Made by a program: the position numbers and the translations under genes
Source of the DNA: Calditerrivibrio nitroreducens DSM 19672
GTDB lineage: Bacteria; Chrysiogenota; Deferribacteres; Deferribacterales; Calditerrivibrionaceae
Assembly: GCF_000183405.1 (NCBI RefSeq)
Contig: NC_014758.1
Span: forward strand, 186,001 to 250,000
Length of the DNA stretch: 64,000 bases
Reading direction: 5' to 3'
Shown here: positions 8,275-17,002 of the stretch, in pieces
Layout: the number at the start of each line of letters is the position of its first letter
Numbering within the stretch: position 1 is the first letter of the stretch
The notes under the pieces: model-generated
Told to the model about the DNA's origin: nothing
What the model saw: the letters and a program-made list of their open reading frames with translations, nothing else
Database searches by the model: none

Positions 8275-10748
8275 AAAGGATTATCACAGACATATTCTAC
8301 AAACTGTTTATTTATAGTATAGTCCCAGTCATTTTCCTGCTGATAATTTTCGGAGTTTTGATGAGGAACCATGTTTATCAGAATATCAATGAGATTGCCC
8401 ATAGGCAGATAGAAATGATAAATAATGAACTTCAAGATGAAATCGAATTTTTTGATAGAAGAATAGTACAAAGAATCGATCATTCTATTCATAGATATGG
8501 TTCAATACAGGACGATCTAAAATATTTTATCTATAGAGTGAAAGAGCTTTATGATATATATATCGTGGACAAAAATGGTAATATCATTGATGGGGAATCT
8601 AAATTTTATCGTGTGGAGCGGGGTAAACCACTAAATATTGATAACCATAGATATCAAGTGGATAATATGGAGGTGTTGATTAGATTTGACAAAGATTTGG
8701 CTAATGGTAATAGAATTGTTTTTAGATTATCCGTCAAAAAGATTCTGGACGAGTTTTGCTACTCTGACAACGATCTTGAATATTTCATTGTGGATAGTAT
8801 GGGTAATGTGGTATACGATTCAAATCCATCCATTTATATTAAAAAGGTAAATTTAAAAGGGTTGGGATTTTTGGAAAGTGGTGGTAAGAACGTTTCAGGT
8901 TATTTCCCATTTCCAACAGAGACAGGCTTGCTTGAACGCCATTACGTAAGTATAATAAAAGATCTAAATGATGAGCTTATTTACGGTATCAAAGTAAATA
9001 GCGAGCTATTGGGAAAAGAGACTCGAAAGATTTACATTCAGACTGCCATGATGTTTGTTGTTTATCTTCTCATTTTATACCTTATTGCGAAATATCTATC
9101 AAAATATCTGTCTAATCCGATTGTTGCTCTTAAAAGATTTTCAGAAGAAGCATCAAAATCAGATATTCTTAATTTTAACGAAAAAGATTTTCCGGATAAC
9201 GAATTGAGAGTACTTGCTAAAAATATTTATGAATCATTTTTAAAAGTGAAAAGACTAAAAGATGAACTATTTATTACTCTTATGAGTATTGGTGATGGTG
9301 TTATTGTCACCGATAATACTGGAAATATTGAAATGATGAATAAAGTAGCTGAAGCGATCACCGGATATAATAATGATGAATCGGTTGGAAAACCATTGGT
9401 GGAAGTATTTAGAATAAACAATGAGATCACAGGTGAACCAGTGGAAAATCCCGTTGAGAAGGCTTTGAGAGAGGGTAAAATAGTTGGTCTGGCGAATCAC
9501 ACAGTATTGACTGATAAAAATGGGAATAGAAAGATAATATCAGATTCTGCTGCACCTATAATTCTAAATGGAGAAGTTAAAGGGGCTATTTTAGTATTTC
9601 GGGATGATACTGAGAAAGAGAAATTTAAAAAAGAGATGATAAGAAAAGAGCAGATCGAGACAATTGGACTTGTGGCTGGTGGGATAGCCCACGATTTTAA
9701 CAATATTCTATCAGCAATAAATAATTACATGCTTGTGGCAAAGATGAGCTTTGGGGAAAATGAAAAGGTGGTTGAATTTGCTAACAACGTCATAACACTC
9801 TGTGGAACAGGGAAATTTCTTGCCAATAAGCTGTTGGTATTATCAAAGGGTGGGGAGCATATATCTCTTGTGGAAACAGATCTTTACAGTCTGATATCGG
9901 AAACTGCAAGATTTGTATTGAGCGGCACCAATATAAAATATGATGTAAAAAAGGCTGATTATTACTGCTATGGATTTGTTGATCAAAACCTTGTGGCTCA
10001 GATCTTTCATAATCTTTTGATAAATGCAAAACAGGCAATGCCTGAAGGTGGAGAGATAAAGATATACATAGAGTTAGATGATTCTTTTTTGATTTTTGAA
10101 AAGCCTTCAATTAAAATAACAGTTGAAGATACAGGACCGGGTATACCTGAGGATGTGATAGATAAAATTTTCCAGCCATTTTTCACAACCAAGCAGCACG
10201 GAAGTGGATTGGGGCTTTATATCGTAAAAGCAATTGTAGAAAAACATGATGGTAGAATTACTGTTCAGAGTACAAAAGGTAAAGGGGCTACTTTTACTAT
10301 AAATTTACCAGCATCTGATAGATGCACTCTTGAAAATGTAAAAGTAGATAAAGAATTGGAGATGGATAGATTCTGCAACAAGGTACTGATAATGGACGAC
10401 GAATACTTTGTAAGAGATTCGTTGGGTATGTTATTTGAAAGTTTGGGTTGTGAGGTTTGTCTGGCTGAGGATGGTGATGAAGCTTTGAAAATTTATAAGG
10501 AAAATCTTGAGAAGGGTAAAAAAATCGACATTGTATTTCTGGATATTACTGTTCCATTTGGTAAAGGTGCTAAATATACAATTGAAAAGTTAAAAATCAT
10601 CGATCCCGATGTAAAAGCGGTGGTTATGAGTGGATACACCGACAGCGATATTATGGAAAATTATAAAAGCTACGGTTTTATCGATGTTCTCAGTAAGCCA
10701 TACGACAGAAAAAGGATCATAGAGATTCTAAGTAAAATAGGAGGGTAG
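8271..10748 (+). CDS. Hybrid sensor histidine kinase with PAS and receiver domains
   Basis: This 825-aa membrane kinase has TM1 at about residues 10-30, an extracytoplasmic sensor region to about 255, TM2 at about 257-278 ([17 protein letters not shown]), a HAMP-like linker and a PAS domain (about 335-460). The dimerisation/phosphoacceptor domain has its histidine near residue 473 ([12 protein letters not shown]). The ATPase domain carries [10 protein letters not shown] and GSGLGLYIV, and a C-terminal receiver (about 703-820) has its phosphoacceptor Asp near 758 (VFLDITVP). HDFNN-type kinases are often multi-sensor hybrids. The start overlaps the binding-protein gene by 4 bp. No response regulator with an output domain is adjacent, so the next step of the relay is elsewhere. 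Confidence 0.88.
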   Translation: MKRIITDIFYKLFIYSIVPVIFLLIIFGVLMRNHVYQNINEIAHRQIEMINNELQDEIEFFDRRIVQRIDHSIHRYGSIQDDLKYFIYRVKELYDIYIVDKNGNIIDGESKFYRVERGKPLNIDNHRYQVDNMEVLIRFDKDLANGNRIVFRLSVKKILDEFCYSDNDLEYFIVDSMGNVVYDSNPSIYIKKVNLKGLGFLESGGKNVSGYFPFPTETGLLERHYVSIIKDLNDELIYGIKVNSELLGKETRKIYIQTAMMFVVYLLILYLIAKYLSKYLSNPIVALKRFSEEASKSDILNFNEKDFPDNELRVLAKNIYESFLKVKRLKDELFITLMSIGDGVIVTDNTGNIEMMNKVAEAITGYNNDESVGKPLVEVFRINNEITGEPVENPVEKALREGKIVGLANHTVLTDKNGNRKIISDSAAPIILNGEVKGAILVFRDDTEKEKFKKEMIRKEQIETIGLVAGGIAHDFNNILSAINNYMLVAKMSFGENEKVVEFANNVITLCGTGKFLANKLLVLSKGGEHISLVETDLYSLISETARFVLSGTNIKYDVKKADYYCYGFVDQNLVAQIFHNLLINAKQAMPEGGEIKIYIELDDSFLIFEKPSIKITVEDTGPGIPEDVIDKIFQPFFTTKQHGSGLGLYIVKAIVEKHDGRITVQSTKGKGATFTINLPASDRCTLENVKVDKELEMDRFCNKVLIMDDEYFVRDSLGMLFESLGCEVCLAEDGDEALKIYKENLEKGKKIDIVFLDITVPFGKGAKYTIEKLKIIDPDVKAVVMSGYTDSDIMENYKSYGFIDVLSKPYDRKRIIEILSKIGG

Positions 10749-10749
10749 C

Positions 10750-11298
10750 ATGTTTATGCCTAAAAGGGATAATTCTGGGCTTCTCATTATTGATGTGCAG
10801 GAAAATCTGGTTAAGGCCATGAATACTGATCTGTATAGAGAAAAACTTTCAAATATGATAAAAATCGCTAAATTTGCAAAGCTTATCAATCTGCCTTATT
10901 TTATCACACAACACTATACAAAAGGTCTGGGGAACACAGTTAGAGAATTGCGGGATATCTTGGGTGATGACTATTTTGAAAAGATCTACTTTTCTGCATA
11001 CAGAGAGCCTGAATTCACTGATTATCTATGTGATTGTAGAAATATCTTTATTGTAGGCATGGAGGCTCATGTATGTGTCTTACAAACAGCCCTTGACCTG
11101 CTCGATGCTGACTACAATGTATTTGTTGTGGAGGATGCTGTATTATCCACAAAAAAAGATTGTTGGCAAAATGCCCTTGAATATCTGAAAATTGCTGGGG
11201 GGATAATTACCAATACTGAAACGGTAATTTTTCAATTACTGGAAAAGGGTGGGACGGAAGAGTTTAAGGAAGCATTAAAGATTATAAAAGATGTATGA
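10750..11298 (+). CDS. Isochorismatase-family cysteine hydrolase
   Basis: This 182-aa cytoplasmic protein has the isochorismatase/nicotinamidase fold. Asp in LLIIDVQENLVKAM, Lys in the middle region and Cys in IVGMEAHVCVLQTALDLLD form the expected catalytic triad. The family cleaves amide or vinyl-ether bonds, and the substrate cannot be read from sequence. A strong AGGAGGG site, partly inside the end of the kinase gene, precedes ATG 10750. ATG 10756 is a less well spaced alternative. Its 3' end overlaps the SprT-like gene by 8 bp. Confidence 0.82.
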   Translation: MFMPKRDNSGLLIIDVQENLVKAMNTDLYREKLSNMIKIAKFAKLINLPYFITQHYTKGLGNTVRELRDILGDDYFEKIYFSAYREPEFTDYLCDCRNIFIVGMEAHVCVLQTALDLLDADYNVFVVEDAVLSTKKDCWQNALEYLKIAGGIITNTETVIFQLLEKGGTEEFKEALKIIKDV

Positions 11299-11773
11299 AA
11301 TTAAAAGAAGATTGTACAGTAAATTGTTGGAATTAAATCATAGGTCAGTTGAACTATTTGGTGTGGATTTAAGTGATATAACAATCAAGTTCGAACTAAA
11401 AGGTATTGCCGCAGGTAAGTATTATCCAAAAAGAGATTTAATCAATCTTAATAAAGATCTTATACAAACATATCCGGATGAAATGATAAATAATATCTTA
11501 TGCCATGAGGTGGCTCATCATATTACTTATAAATTGTATGGCGGTAGGGTAAAACCTCATGGGAAGGAATGGAAAGAGATATGCGGCTCCATTGGGGGAG
11601 TACCTGAGATTTACCATAGTCTACCCACGACCAAAGTAAAAAAATTTAAGAGATACAGATACATTTGTGAGTGTGGCGAGCATCTTCTGACATCCATAAG
11701 GCATAACCGCATACAAAAAGGTGTTGCATATTTCTGCAAAAAATGTAAGAAAAAGCTGTCACAAGTTAGTTAA
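11291..11773 (+). CDS. SprT-like zinc metallopeptidase domain protein
   Basis: This 160-aa protein carries the HExxH zinc-protease motif in LCHEVAHHITY (about residue 75), as in the SprT/Spartan family. A C-terminal zinc ribbon follows: Cys pair CECG at about 127 and CKKC at about 150. Bacterial SprT proteins are poorly understood. The eukaryotic relative Spartan degrades DNA-protein crosslinks. The start overlaps the isochorismatase gene. Nothing in the sequence links its function to the sensor genes around it. Confidence 0.82.
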   Translation: MYEIKRRLYSKLLELNHRSVELFGVDLSDITIKFELKGIAAGKYYPKRDLINLNKDLIQTYPDEMINNILCHEVAHHITYKLYGGRVKPHGKEWKEICGSIGGVPEIYHSLPTTKVKKFKRYRYICECGEHLLTSIRHNRIQKGVAYFCKKCKKKLSQVS

Positions 11774-11809
11774 TTTTTTAAAAAATAATTTATATAGATT
11801 CTGTAATGG

Positions 11810-12679
11810 ATGGTTTTTATGGTTAAGTTTCTTAAAGCAGTTTTCCTGTTGTACATTGCAATATCAATAATCGGTTGTGGAAAAAAGTTAGACCCAAGAC
11901 CTAAAGATTCCATCATCATCCCTGCCCCACAGAATGTTATCCTTAAAAATACTGATGATGGGGTATACATAAAAAATAATGAGAGATATGTTTTATTTAT
12001 AGAAAAGTCATCAATTGATGATTTGAGATGCGCTGAAGACTTTAAATTTTTGGTAAAGTTAAAGCCTAACGAGGAATTCGTTGACAAAAATGTCATAGAA
12101 TCCCACAGCTATGTTTATAGATTTACAAATATGGATGAAGATATCGGGGTGGAATCTATATTTAGACCTAAAAGCATCCTCTTTTCCCGCCCTATTGGTA
12201 TAAAAAGCATTGTTGTTACCCCCAATCCGAATGGTGAAGCGTTTATATCTTTGCAGTTTGACAGAGTTCCAAGAGGATTTTTACTGAAGTTAAATGGTAA
12301 AGATCTTGGGAGGTATAGTGGGGACAATGTAACGATTTTGCTTGAGGAGAGGGAACAAAATGAGATCGTAGTTATCCCATACGATCAGTATAACAATTTA
12401 GGGATAGAAAAAAAGATTGTTTTCAGTAATCCTAAGATATATTTTTTAACCCCACCAGAAAAGATAAAATTTATAAAAGATGAAGGTACAATCTTTTTAA
12501 GCTGGGATGTGGTGCCTTATGCAAAAGGGTATAGAATCTATGACACTGAATCTAATCTAATTATCGATACTAAAGTAAATTATGCCAGATTAAAATCCTC
12601 CAAATGTGCCGATTTCTATATATCCTCCTACAATGATGTGGTAGAGTCGGAGAAAAAGTTGTATAGAAATTGTGAATAA
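11810..12679 (+). CDS. Putative lipoprotein with fibronectin-III-like repeats
   Basis: This 289-aa protein has a lipoprotein signal peptide ending in the lipobox IIGC (cysteine near residue 23). The body has beta-rich stretches; the segment near residues 225-260 (IKFIKDEGTIFLSWDVVPYAKGYRIYD) looks like a fibronectin type III strand pattern. ATG 11819 (MVKFLKAVFL) is an alternative start. Lipidation would involve Lgt and Lnt, both encoded in this window. I do not recognise a specific family and give no function. Confidence 0.65.
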   Translation: MVFMVKFLKAVFLLYIAISIIGCGKKLDPRPKDSIIIPAPQNVILKNTDDGVYIKNNERYVLFIEKSSIDDLRCAEDFKFLVKLKPNEEFVDKNVIESHSYVYRFTNMDEDIGVESIFRPKSILFSRPIGIKSIVVTPNPNGEAFISLQFDRVPRGFLLKLNGKDLGRYSGDNVTILLEEREQNEIVVIPYDQYNNLGIEKKIVFSNPKIYFLTPPEKIKFIKDEGTIFLSWDVVPYAKGYRIYDTESNLIIDTKVNYARLKSSKCADFYISSYNDVVESEKKLYRNCE

Positions 12680-12708
12680 TTATTGTATAATTTATTTGGG
12701 AGGCTAAT

Positions 12709-13512
12709 ATGAGAAGATTATTTTTAATTTTATCTTTTTTATTTTTGGTTAATTTCATGGTGTTTGCTGAGTGTGTACTTAAGATGGGGGTTTTTCCATA
12801 TTCCAATCCACAAAAGTTGGTAACTGATTACTCACCTATTGCTGAAAAGATATCAAAAGACATAGATTGCAAGGTAAAAATATATACTGCTCCCTCCTAT
12901 GAAGAGTATATGAATAAAGCTATCAATCTTGAATATGACATCATTGTTCCAAGCGTTAGCTGTATAGTTAAGTTGTTGACAAATAAGACTCCTGTGGAGG
13001 TAATAGCTGCTGGGTATCCACCCTTTAAAGGGGCAGTGATTGTTAGGCGTGATTCCAAAATAGATAGTCTTAATAAAATCAAAGGTATTAAAATAGCAGC
13101 GGTGGGGGAGCATAGTTTTGGGGGCTATCTCTTTTTAAAATATAAGCTTCAGTCTATGGGTATAGATATACAGAGGGATAATTTTGTCTCATTTGTAGGG
13201 AAAACGGATAATGTTGTGATATCTGTGTTGAATGGGAAGGCTGATGTGGGTGTTACAAGATTGGATGTGTTAAATGAAGATATTTATTTCGAGGCCAGAA
13301 AGGATCTTAAGGTTATTTTCGAAAGTGAGCCTATTTTGAATTTTCCGTTTGTTGTTTCAAAAAGTATGGATAAAAAACTCAAGTCAAGTATTAAGCAGTC
13401 TCTTTTAAGCTACATTCCGGATAAAAGTGATAACAACTTGAAAATTGAAAAGATTGCTGAAGCTAACAATGAAGATTATATAATATTTGCTAAAAAACAT
13501 AATATAAAATGA
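12709..13512 (+). CDS. PhnD-like phosphate/phosphonate-family periplasmic binding protein
   Basis: This 267-aa protein has a signal peptide (LFLILSFLFLVNFMVFAEC) and the PhnD-type pattern: LKMGVFPYSNPQKLVTDYSPIAEKIS, then YDIIVPSVSCIVKLL, then GKADVGVTRLDVLNE. Members bind phosphonate, phosphite or other small anions, or act as sensors. No transporter genes lie near it. Its stop overlaps by ATGA the original start (13509) of a histidine kinase gene that is now split by an insertion sequence. This repeats the arrangement at 7288-10748. The ligand is unknown. Confidence 0.78.
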   Translation: MRRLFLILSFLFLVNFMVFAECVLKMGVFPYSNPQKLVTDYSPIAEKISKDIDCKVKIYTAPSYEEYMNKAINLEYDIIVPSVSCIVKLLTNKTPVEVIAAGYPPFKGAVIVRRDSKIDSLNKIKGIKIAAVGEHSFGGYLFLKYKLQSMGIDIQRDNFVSFVGKTDNVVISVLNGKADVGVTRLDVLNEDIYFEARKDLKVIFESEPILNFPFVVSKSMDKKLKSSIKQSLLSYIPDKSDNNLKIEKIAEANNEDYIIFAKKHNIK

Positions 13513-13549
13513 ATTATATTTTAAAATTAAAAATAAAAACACAATTTGT
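13509..13549 (+). pseudogene. 5' fragment of the IS-disrupted histidine kinase gene
   Basis: ATG 13509 overlaps the stop of the binding-protein gene as ATGA. It opens MNYILKLKIKTQFV before the insertion sequence begins. Joining 13509-13549 to 14811-16980, which removes the element and one 8-bp repeat, gives 2,211 nt: one open frame of 736 codons plus stop. As it stands, this frame runs into the element and stops at a TAA six codons later. Confidence 0.85.
13542..13549. repeat. Left copy of the IS target-site duplication
   Basis: CAATTTGT here is repeated exactly at 14803-14810, on the other side of the insertion sequence. Eight bp is the usual duplication size for IS256-family elements. Confidence 0.9.
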
Positions 13550-13573
13550 GGTAGTGTATAATTAATTGTGTCA
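13550..13573 (+). repeat. Left terminal inverted repeat of the IS256-family element
   Basis: It begins GGTAGTGTATAA and ends in TTAATTGTGTCA. The reverse complement of 14779-14802 matches it at 20 of 24 positions, including the inner 12 bp exactly. Confidence 0.9.
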
Positions 13574-13583
13574 TTGAAATCCC

Positions 13584-13642
13584 CCTTGAAGGGTTGTAGT
13601 ATTTATCTACAACGAACAAGATAAAAAACCCTTCAAAGGAGG
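13584..13642 (+). promoter_or_regulatory. IS leader able to fold over the transposase ribosome-binding site
   Basis: CCTTGAAGGGTT (13584-13595) can pair with AACCCTTCAAAGG (13627-13639), with one bulged A. That pairing covers the start of the Shine-Dalgarno stretch AAAGGAGG (13635-13642). Inside it, GTTGTAG (13593-13599) and CTACAAC (13607-13613) form a perfect 7-bp hairpin; the two stems share three bases. A transcript entering from outside the element would carry the whole fold, which could limit transposase translation. The structure is seen and the regulatory role is inferred. Confidence 0.55.
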
Positions 13643-13650
13643 ACTTTAAA

Positions 13651-14757
13651 ATGGATAATATAATAATAAATGAATTATCCAAATATTTCAAGTCAATGAT
13701 ACAAGAAATAATGCTAAGTGAGAGAGAAAAATACTTGAAAGAACACTCAGAAACAAGAGGGAATGGGTACTACATAAGAACACCTAAAACTATATTGGGT
13801 AATATGGAGCTTGAAATACCAAGAACACGTGATGGTAATTTTAAGCCATCCATAATTCCAGAGCGGAAAAGAGTTACTTTTATGTTAGATGATGTGATAA
13901 GAGCCTTATTTACTGCTGGCTTAAGCTCAAGGAAGACAGGAGAAGTAATAAGAAACCTTATGGGTACTTCTGTATCAGCTTCGTTTGTAAGTTCCAATTT
14001 AGAGATATCAGAAGAAGTTATAAGTAAATTTATGAATAGAGAACTTACAGAAAATTATCCTGTAATTTACATAGATGCCACTTATATTTCGTTGAAGAGG
14101 GATACCGTATCTAAAGAATCTGTTTATGTGGTGTTAGGTCTTAGTACAGATGGCAGACGTGAAATATTGACATATTGTTTACCTGGTGGAGATGAGAAAT
14201 CATCGGTATGGAGAGATATCTTTATAAATTTGACCAACAGAGGATTGAGAGGTGTAAAAATGGTCATTAGTGATGATTTACCTGGTATAGGAGAAGTAAT
14301 TAAAGAAGTATTTCCCAATGCCGACCATCAGCTTTGCTGGTTTCATTTGAAGAAAAATATTAAGAATAAAGTCAGGAAATCAGATTTTGATGAGATATTA
14401 AAAGAATTGGAGTATGTGTTTGAATCTAAAAACGAAGATGAAGCTAAAAGTCGGCTACAAGCCTTTATCAACAAATGGAGCAAGCTTTATAGATACTTTA
14501 ATAACTTGAGAGATAAAATAAATAGTTATTGTTACTTTTTTAAATTTCATCCTAAGTTAAGGAGTTATTTTAGTACCACAAATTGGTTAGAGAGATGTTT
14601 TAAGGAACTTAAAGACAATATAAGAATTAGGGGGTATTTTCATTCTGAAGAGAGTGCAAATAAGTTTTTATATCTATTTTTTAGTGATAAAAGTTTAAAA
14701 TATAATGAAAGAAAATTAAAGTACTCAAATATAATAGAGGAGACTCTTAATGGATAA
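13651..14757 (+). CDS. IS256-family (Mutator-type) transposase
   Basis: This 368-aa DDE transposase has no frameshift. Its acidic residues can be placed as Asp in VIYIDATYIS (about residue 145), Asp in MVISDDLPGIGEV and Glu in NWLERCFKELKDNIRIRG (about 315). HQLCWFHLKKNI matches the C/H signature that follows the second Asp in this family. A strong AAAGGAGG site lies 8 bp before ATG 13651. Length is slightly below the roughly 390-400 aa of typical IS256 transposases. It catalyses movement of the surrounding element. Confidence 0.93.
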   Translation: MDNIIINELSKYFKSMIQEIMLSEREKYLKEHSETRGNGYYIRTPKTILGNMELEIPRTRDGNFKPSIIPERKRVTFMLDDVIRALFTAGLSSRKTGEVIRNLMGTSVSASFVSSNLEISEEVISKFMNRELTENYPVIYIDATYISLKRDTVSKESVYVVLGLSTDGRREILTYCLPGGDEKSSVWRDIFINLTNRGLRGVKMVISDDLPGIGEVIKEVFPNADHQLCWFHLKKNIKNKVRKSDFDEILKELEYVFESKNEDEAKSRLQAFINKWSKLYRYFNNLRDKINSYCYFFKFHPKLRSYFSTTNWLERCFKELKDNIRIRGYFHSEESANKFLYLFFSDKSLKYNERKLKYSNIIEETLNG

Positions 14758-14778
14758 AAATGCTTCAAGGGTGATGGT

Positions 14779-14802
14779 TGACACAATTAAGTTGACATTA
14801 CC
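14779..14802 (-). repeat. Right terminal inverted repeat of the IS256-family element
   Basis: Read on the minus strand it begins GGTAATGTCAAC and continues TTAATTGTGTCA, matching the left repeat at 20 of 24 positions. Confidence 0.9.
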
Positions 14803-14810
14803 CAATTTGT
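14803..14810. repeat. Right copy of the IS target-site duplication
   Basis: Exact repeat (CAATTTGT) of 13542-13549. Confidence 0.9.
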
Positions 14811-16980
14811 TATTTACTTTACCATTTTTTCACTGGTAATAATCCTTTCAACGTCATATTTTTACGTTAATAAGTACAAACATGATATTTTATTACTGCA
14901 TGAAAAATATGGTAAAAGCATTATCCAAAACATATCTCCTCTTATTCTGACTGACATTATAGTGGAAGATTACTTTAGAATTCAGAAAACTATTACAAAA
15001 GTCTGCAGGGATAATAATGATATTGAAAGGATCATTGTGGTGGATGATTATGGTATGATAATTTCAGATACAGATATGGTAAATTTAAGCAAAAAATTTG
15101 TATGGGACAATAATAGTAATCTTTCCATATTTTCAATGGATTTGAGTGTGGGTAAAAGTAGGTATGGGAAGGTATACTTAGTATTAAACAAGAAGAGGAT
15201 AACAGATGAACTCAACAATCTCTATGCCAGAGTTATATTCTCATCTCTTATTTTCTTACTGGTTAGTATATTGATTGGCAATATTTTGTCGAAATTTTTC
15301 TCCAACCCTATCCAAATACTATTACGGGATATTGAGAATTATAAAAATAGAAATCTCATTAATGATGCAAAGGATATAGTGGCTCCCCACGAAATTCTAA
15401 TACTTTACAGAAATTTTTATGAGTTTATCAATATTATACAGGACAGAGAGGAACAACTCAAGCTTAGCTTTGATGAGATAAAAAATATGAGGGAATTTAT
15501 CCAGCAAATAGTGGATTCTCTTCCTTTTACTATTGTAACTTATAATAGCCAATTCGATGTGACTTTTTGCAACAAGAGGGTGTATCAAATGTTTGATATA
15601 TCAGTTCCAATTATCAATAAGAATATTCTGGAAATATTGGAAGATAAGAAACTGGTGGAATTGGTAGCTTTTTTAAAAAGTAGCGATGAGATTGAACAGA
15701 AGAGGTTTCAGTTTAAAGCGATACCTAAAAAATTTTTCAACATCTCAATATTTAAAATAGAGACTTCAAAAGGATTGCAGATTGGACTTTTGATCGATGA
15801 TGTCACTGTGGATGTGGAAAAGGATAATATGATTTTTCATGCCCAAAAGATGGATGCTCTGGGGGTTTTGGCGGGTGGTGTGGCACATGATATAAATAAT
15901 GTGTTATCCGCAATGAAGAATGCTCTGACTGCTATAGAAATGATGGATTATCCGGATGAGATTAAGCCGATGCTTAAGATTCTGGAAAAAGCTATATACA
16001 GGGGATCAAATATAGTAAGGCAGATACTTTTATTTAGTCGTAAACAGGATGTTCAGTATAAGAGTGTCGATATTGCCAAAGTGATTGATGGAGTGGTTGG
16101 AATTCTTAAAAGTACAGCTGATAAATCTATAGAAATTAAAACTGAAATAGATGGGGATAGTTATAATGTTTTTGGGGATGAGAATCAGTTAGAGCAAGCT
16201 ATTTTAAATATATGTATAAATGCCTGTCATGCTATGACAATTATGAGAAAAGATGGTAAAAAGGGTGGGCTTCTAACTATAAAATTGGGACACTATAAAA
16301 ATCAGCGTAATAATATACTAAACTGTGTGGATAAAAACTATATCATCATTTCGATATCGGATACAGGTGTTGGGATACCCAGAGATGAAATACCAAGAAT
16401 ATTCGAGCCATTTTATACAAAGAAAAAAATAAACGAAGGGACAGGTTTGGGATTAGCTATAGTTCATAGAATTGTAAAGGATCACGGTGGAGATATATAT
16501 GTATATTCTGAAGAGGGGAAAGGTACGACATTTAACATATTATTACCACTCGTTCAGGATGAATCAATATCGGAAAACGAGGTTAACGATATAGACATTA
16601 AATACAATTTAACAGCTCTTGTGGTGGATGACGATAATTTAGTCTTAAATGCGAATATATCCTTATTAAAATCGGTAGGTATTTGGGTTATTCCTGTTGA
16701 AGAACCTTTGAAGGCGGTTGATACTTTTAAGATGCATAAGGATAAGATAGATCTCTGTATTATAGATATGGTAATGCCAAAGATGTCTGGGGTTGATGTG
16801 GCAAAGGGGATACTGTCTATTTCACCTGAGGCAAAGATTGTCATTTCTTCTGGTTATTATAACGATCCATCAGTGGAAGAATTTATTAAAGGACATCAAC
16901 TTGCTTTTCTACCAAAGCCTTTTTCATTAAAAGAATTAAAGAAATGTCTGGATGCGATAGGGATCAAGCCAGCAGGATAA
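14803..16980 (+). pseudogene. Hybrid histidine kinase truncated by the IS element (main part)
   Basis: The kinase frame is open from the right end of the element (14791), but TAA at 14788 closes it upstream. The lost start is at 13509. The first membrane segment (FVIYFTIFSLVIILSTSYFYV) is still encoded but has no clear start codon. The first usable one is GTG 14962, giving 672 aa. That product would keep TM2 (LIFLLVSILIGNIL), a PAS-like region, the phosphoacceptor His near residue 309 (GGVAHDINNVLS), an ATPase domain (DTGVGIPRDE, GTGLGLAIV) and a C-terminal receiver with Asp near 602 (LCIIDMVMP). It would lack TM1 and part of the short sensor region, so normal signalling is doubtful. Before insertion the gene was translationally coupled to the PhnD-like protein. 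Confidence 0.85.
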
Positions 16981-17002
16981 AATCTATTTACACCTTACAT
17001 TT

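Larger units (their letters stand above)
13550..14802 (+). mobile_element. Complete IS256-family insertion sequence, 1,253 bp
   Basis: The element is bounded by 24-bp imperfect inverted repeats (20 of 24 matching), at 13550-13573 and 14779-14802. It is flanked by the 8-bp direct repeat CAATTTGT. It encodes one intact transposase. It sits inside codon 14 of a hybrid histidine kinase gene. Intact ends, an intact transposase and an exact target duplication suggest a fairly recent insertion. Confidence 0.92.

Noticed and set aside
11291-11773. SprT-like protease as part of the sensory modules
   Set aside because: It lies between the two modules but shares no overlap with a kinase or binding-protein gene; only proximity supports a link.
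13551-13573. Target duplication of the IS placed directly outside TTAATTGTGTCA (ends 13562 and 14790)
   Set aside because: The flanks GTGTATAA and GTTGACAT do not match. Extending the ends outward to 13550 and 14802 gives better inverted repeats and an exact 8-bp duplication.
14962-16980. Histidine kinase starting at GTG 14962 as a normal intact gene
   Set aside because: The frame is open further upstream to the IS end, encodes a membrane helix there, and joins exactly to ATG 13509 when the IS is removed; the GTG start would leave a truncated sensor.
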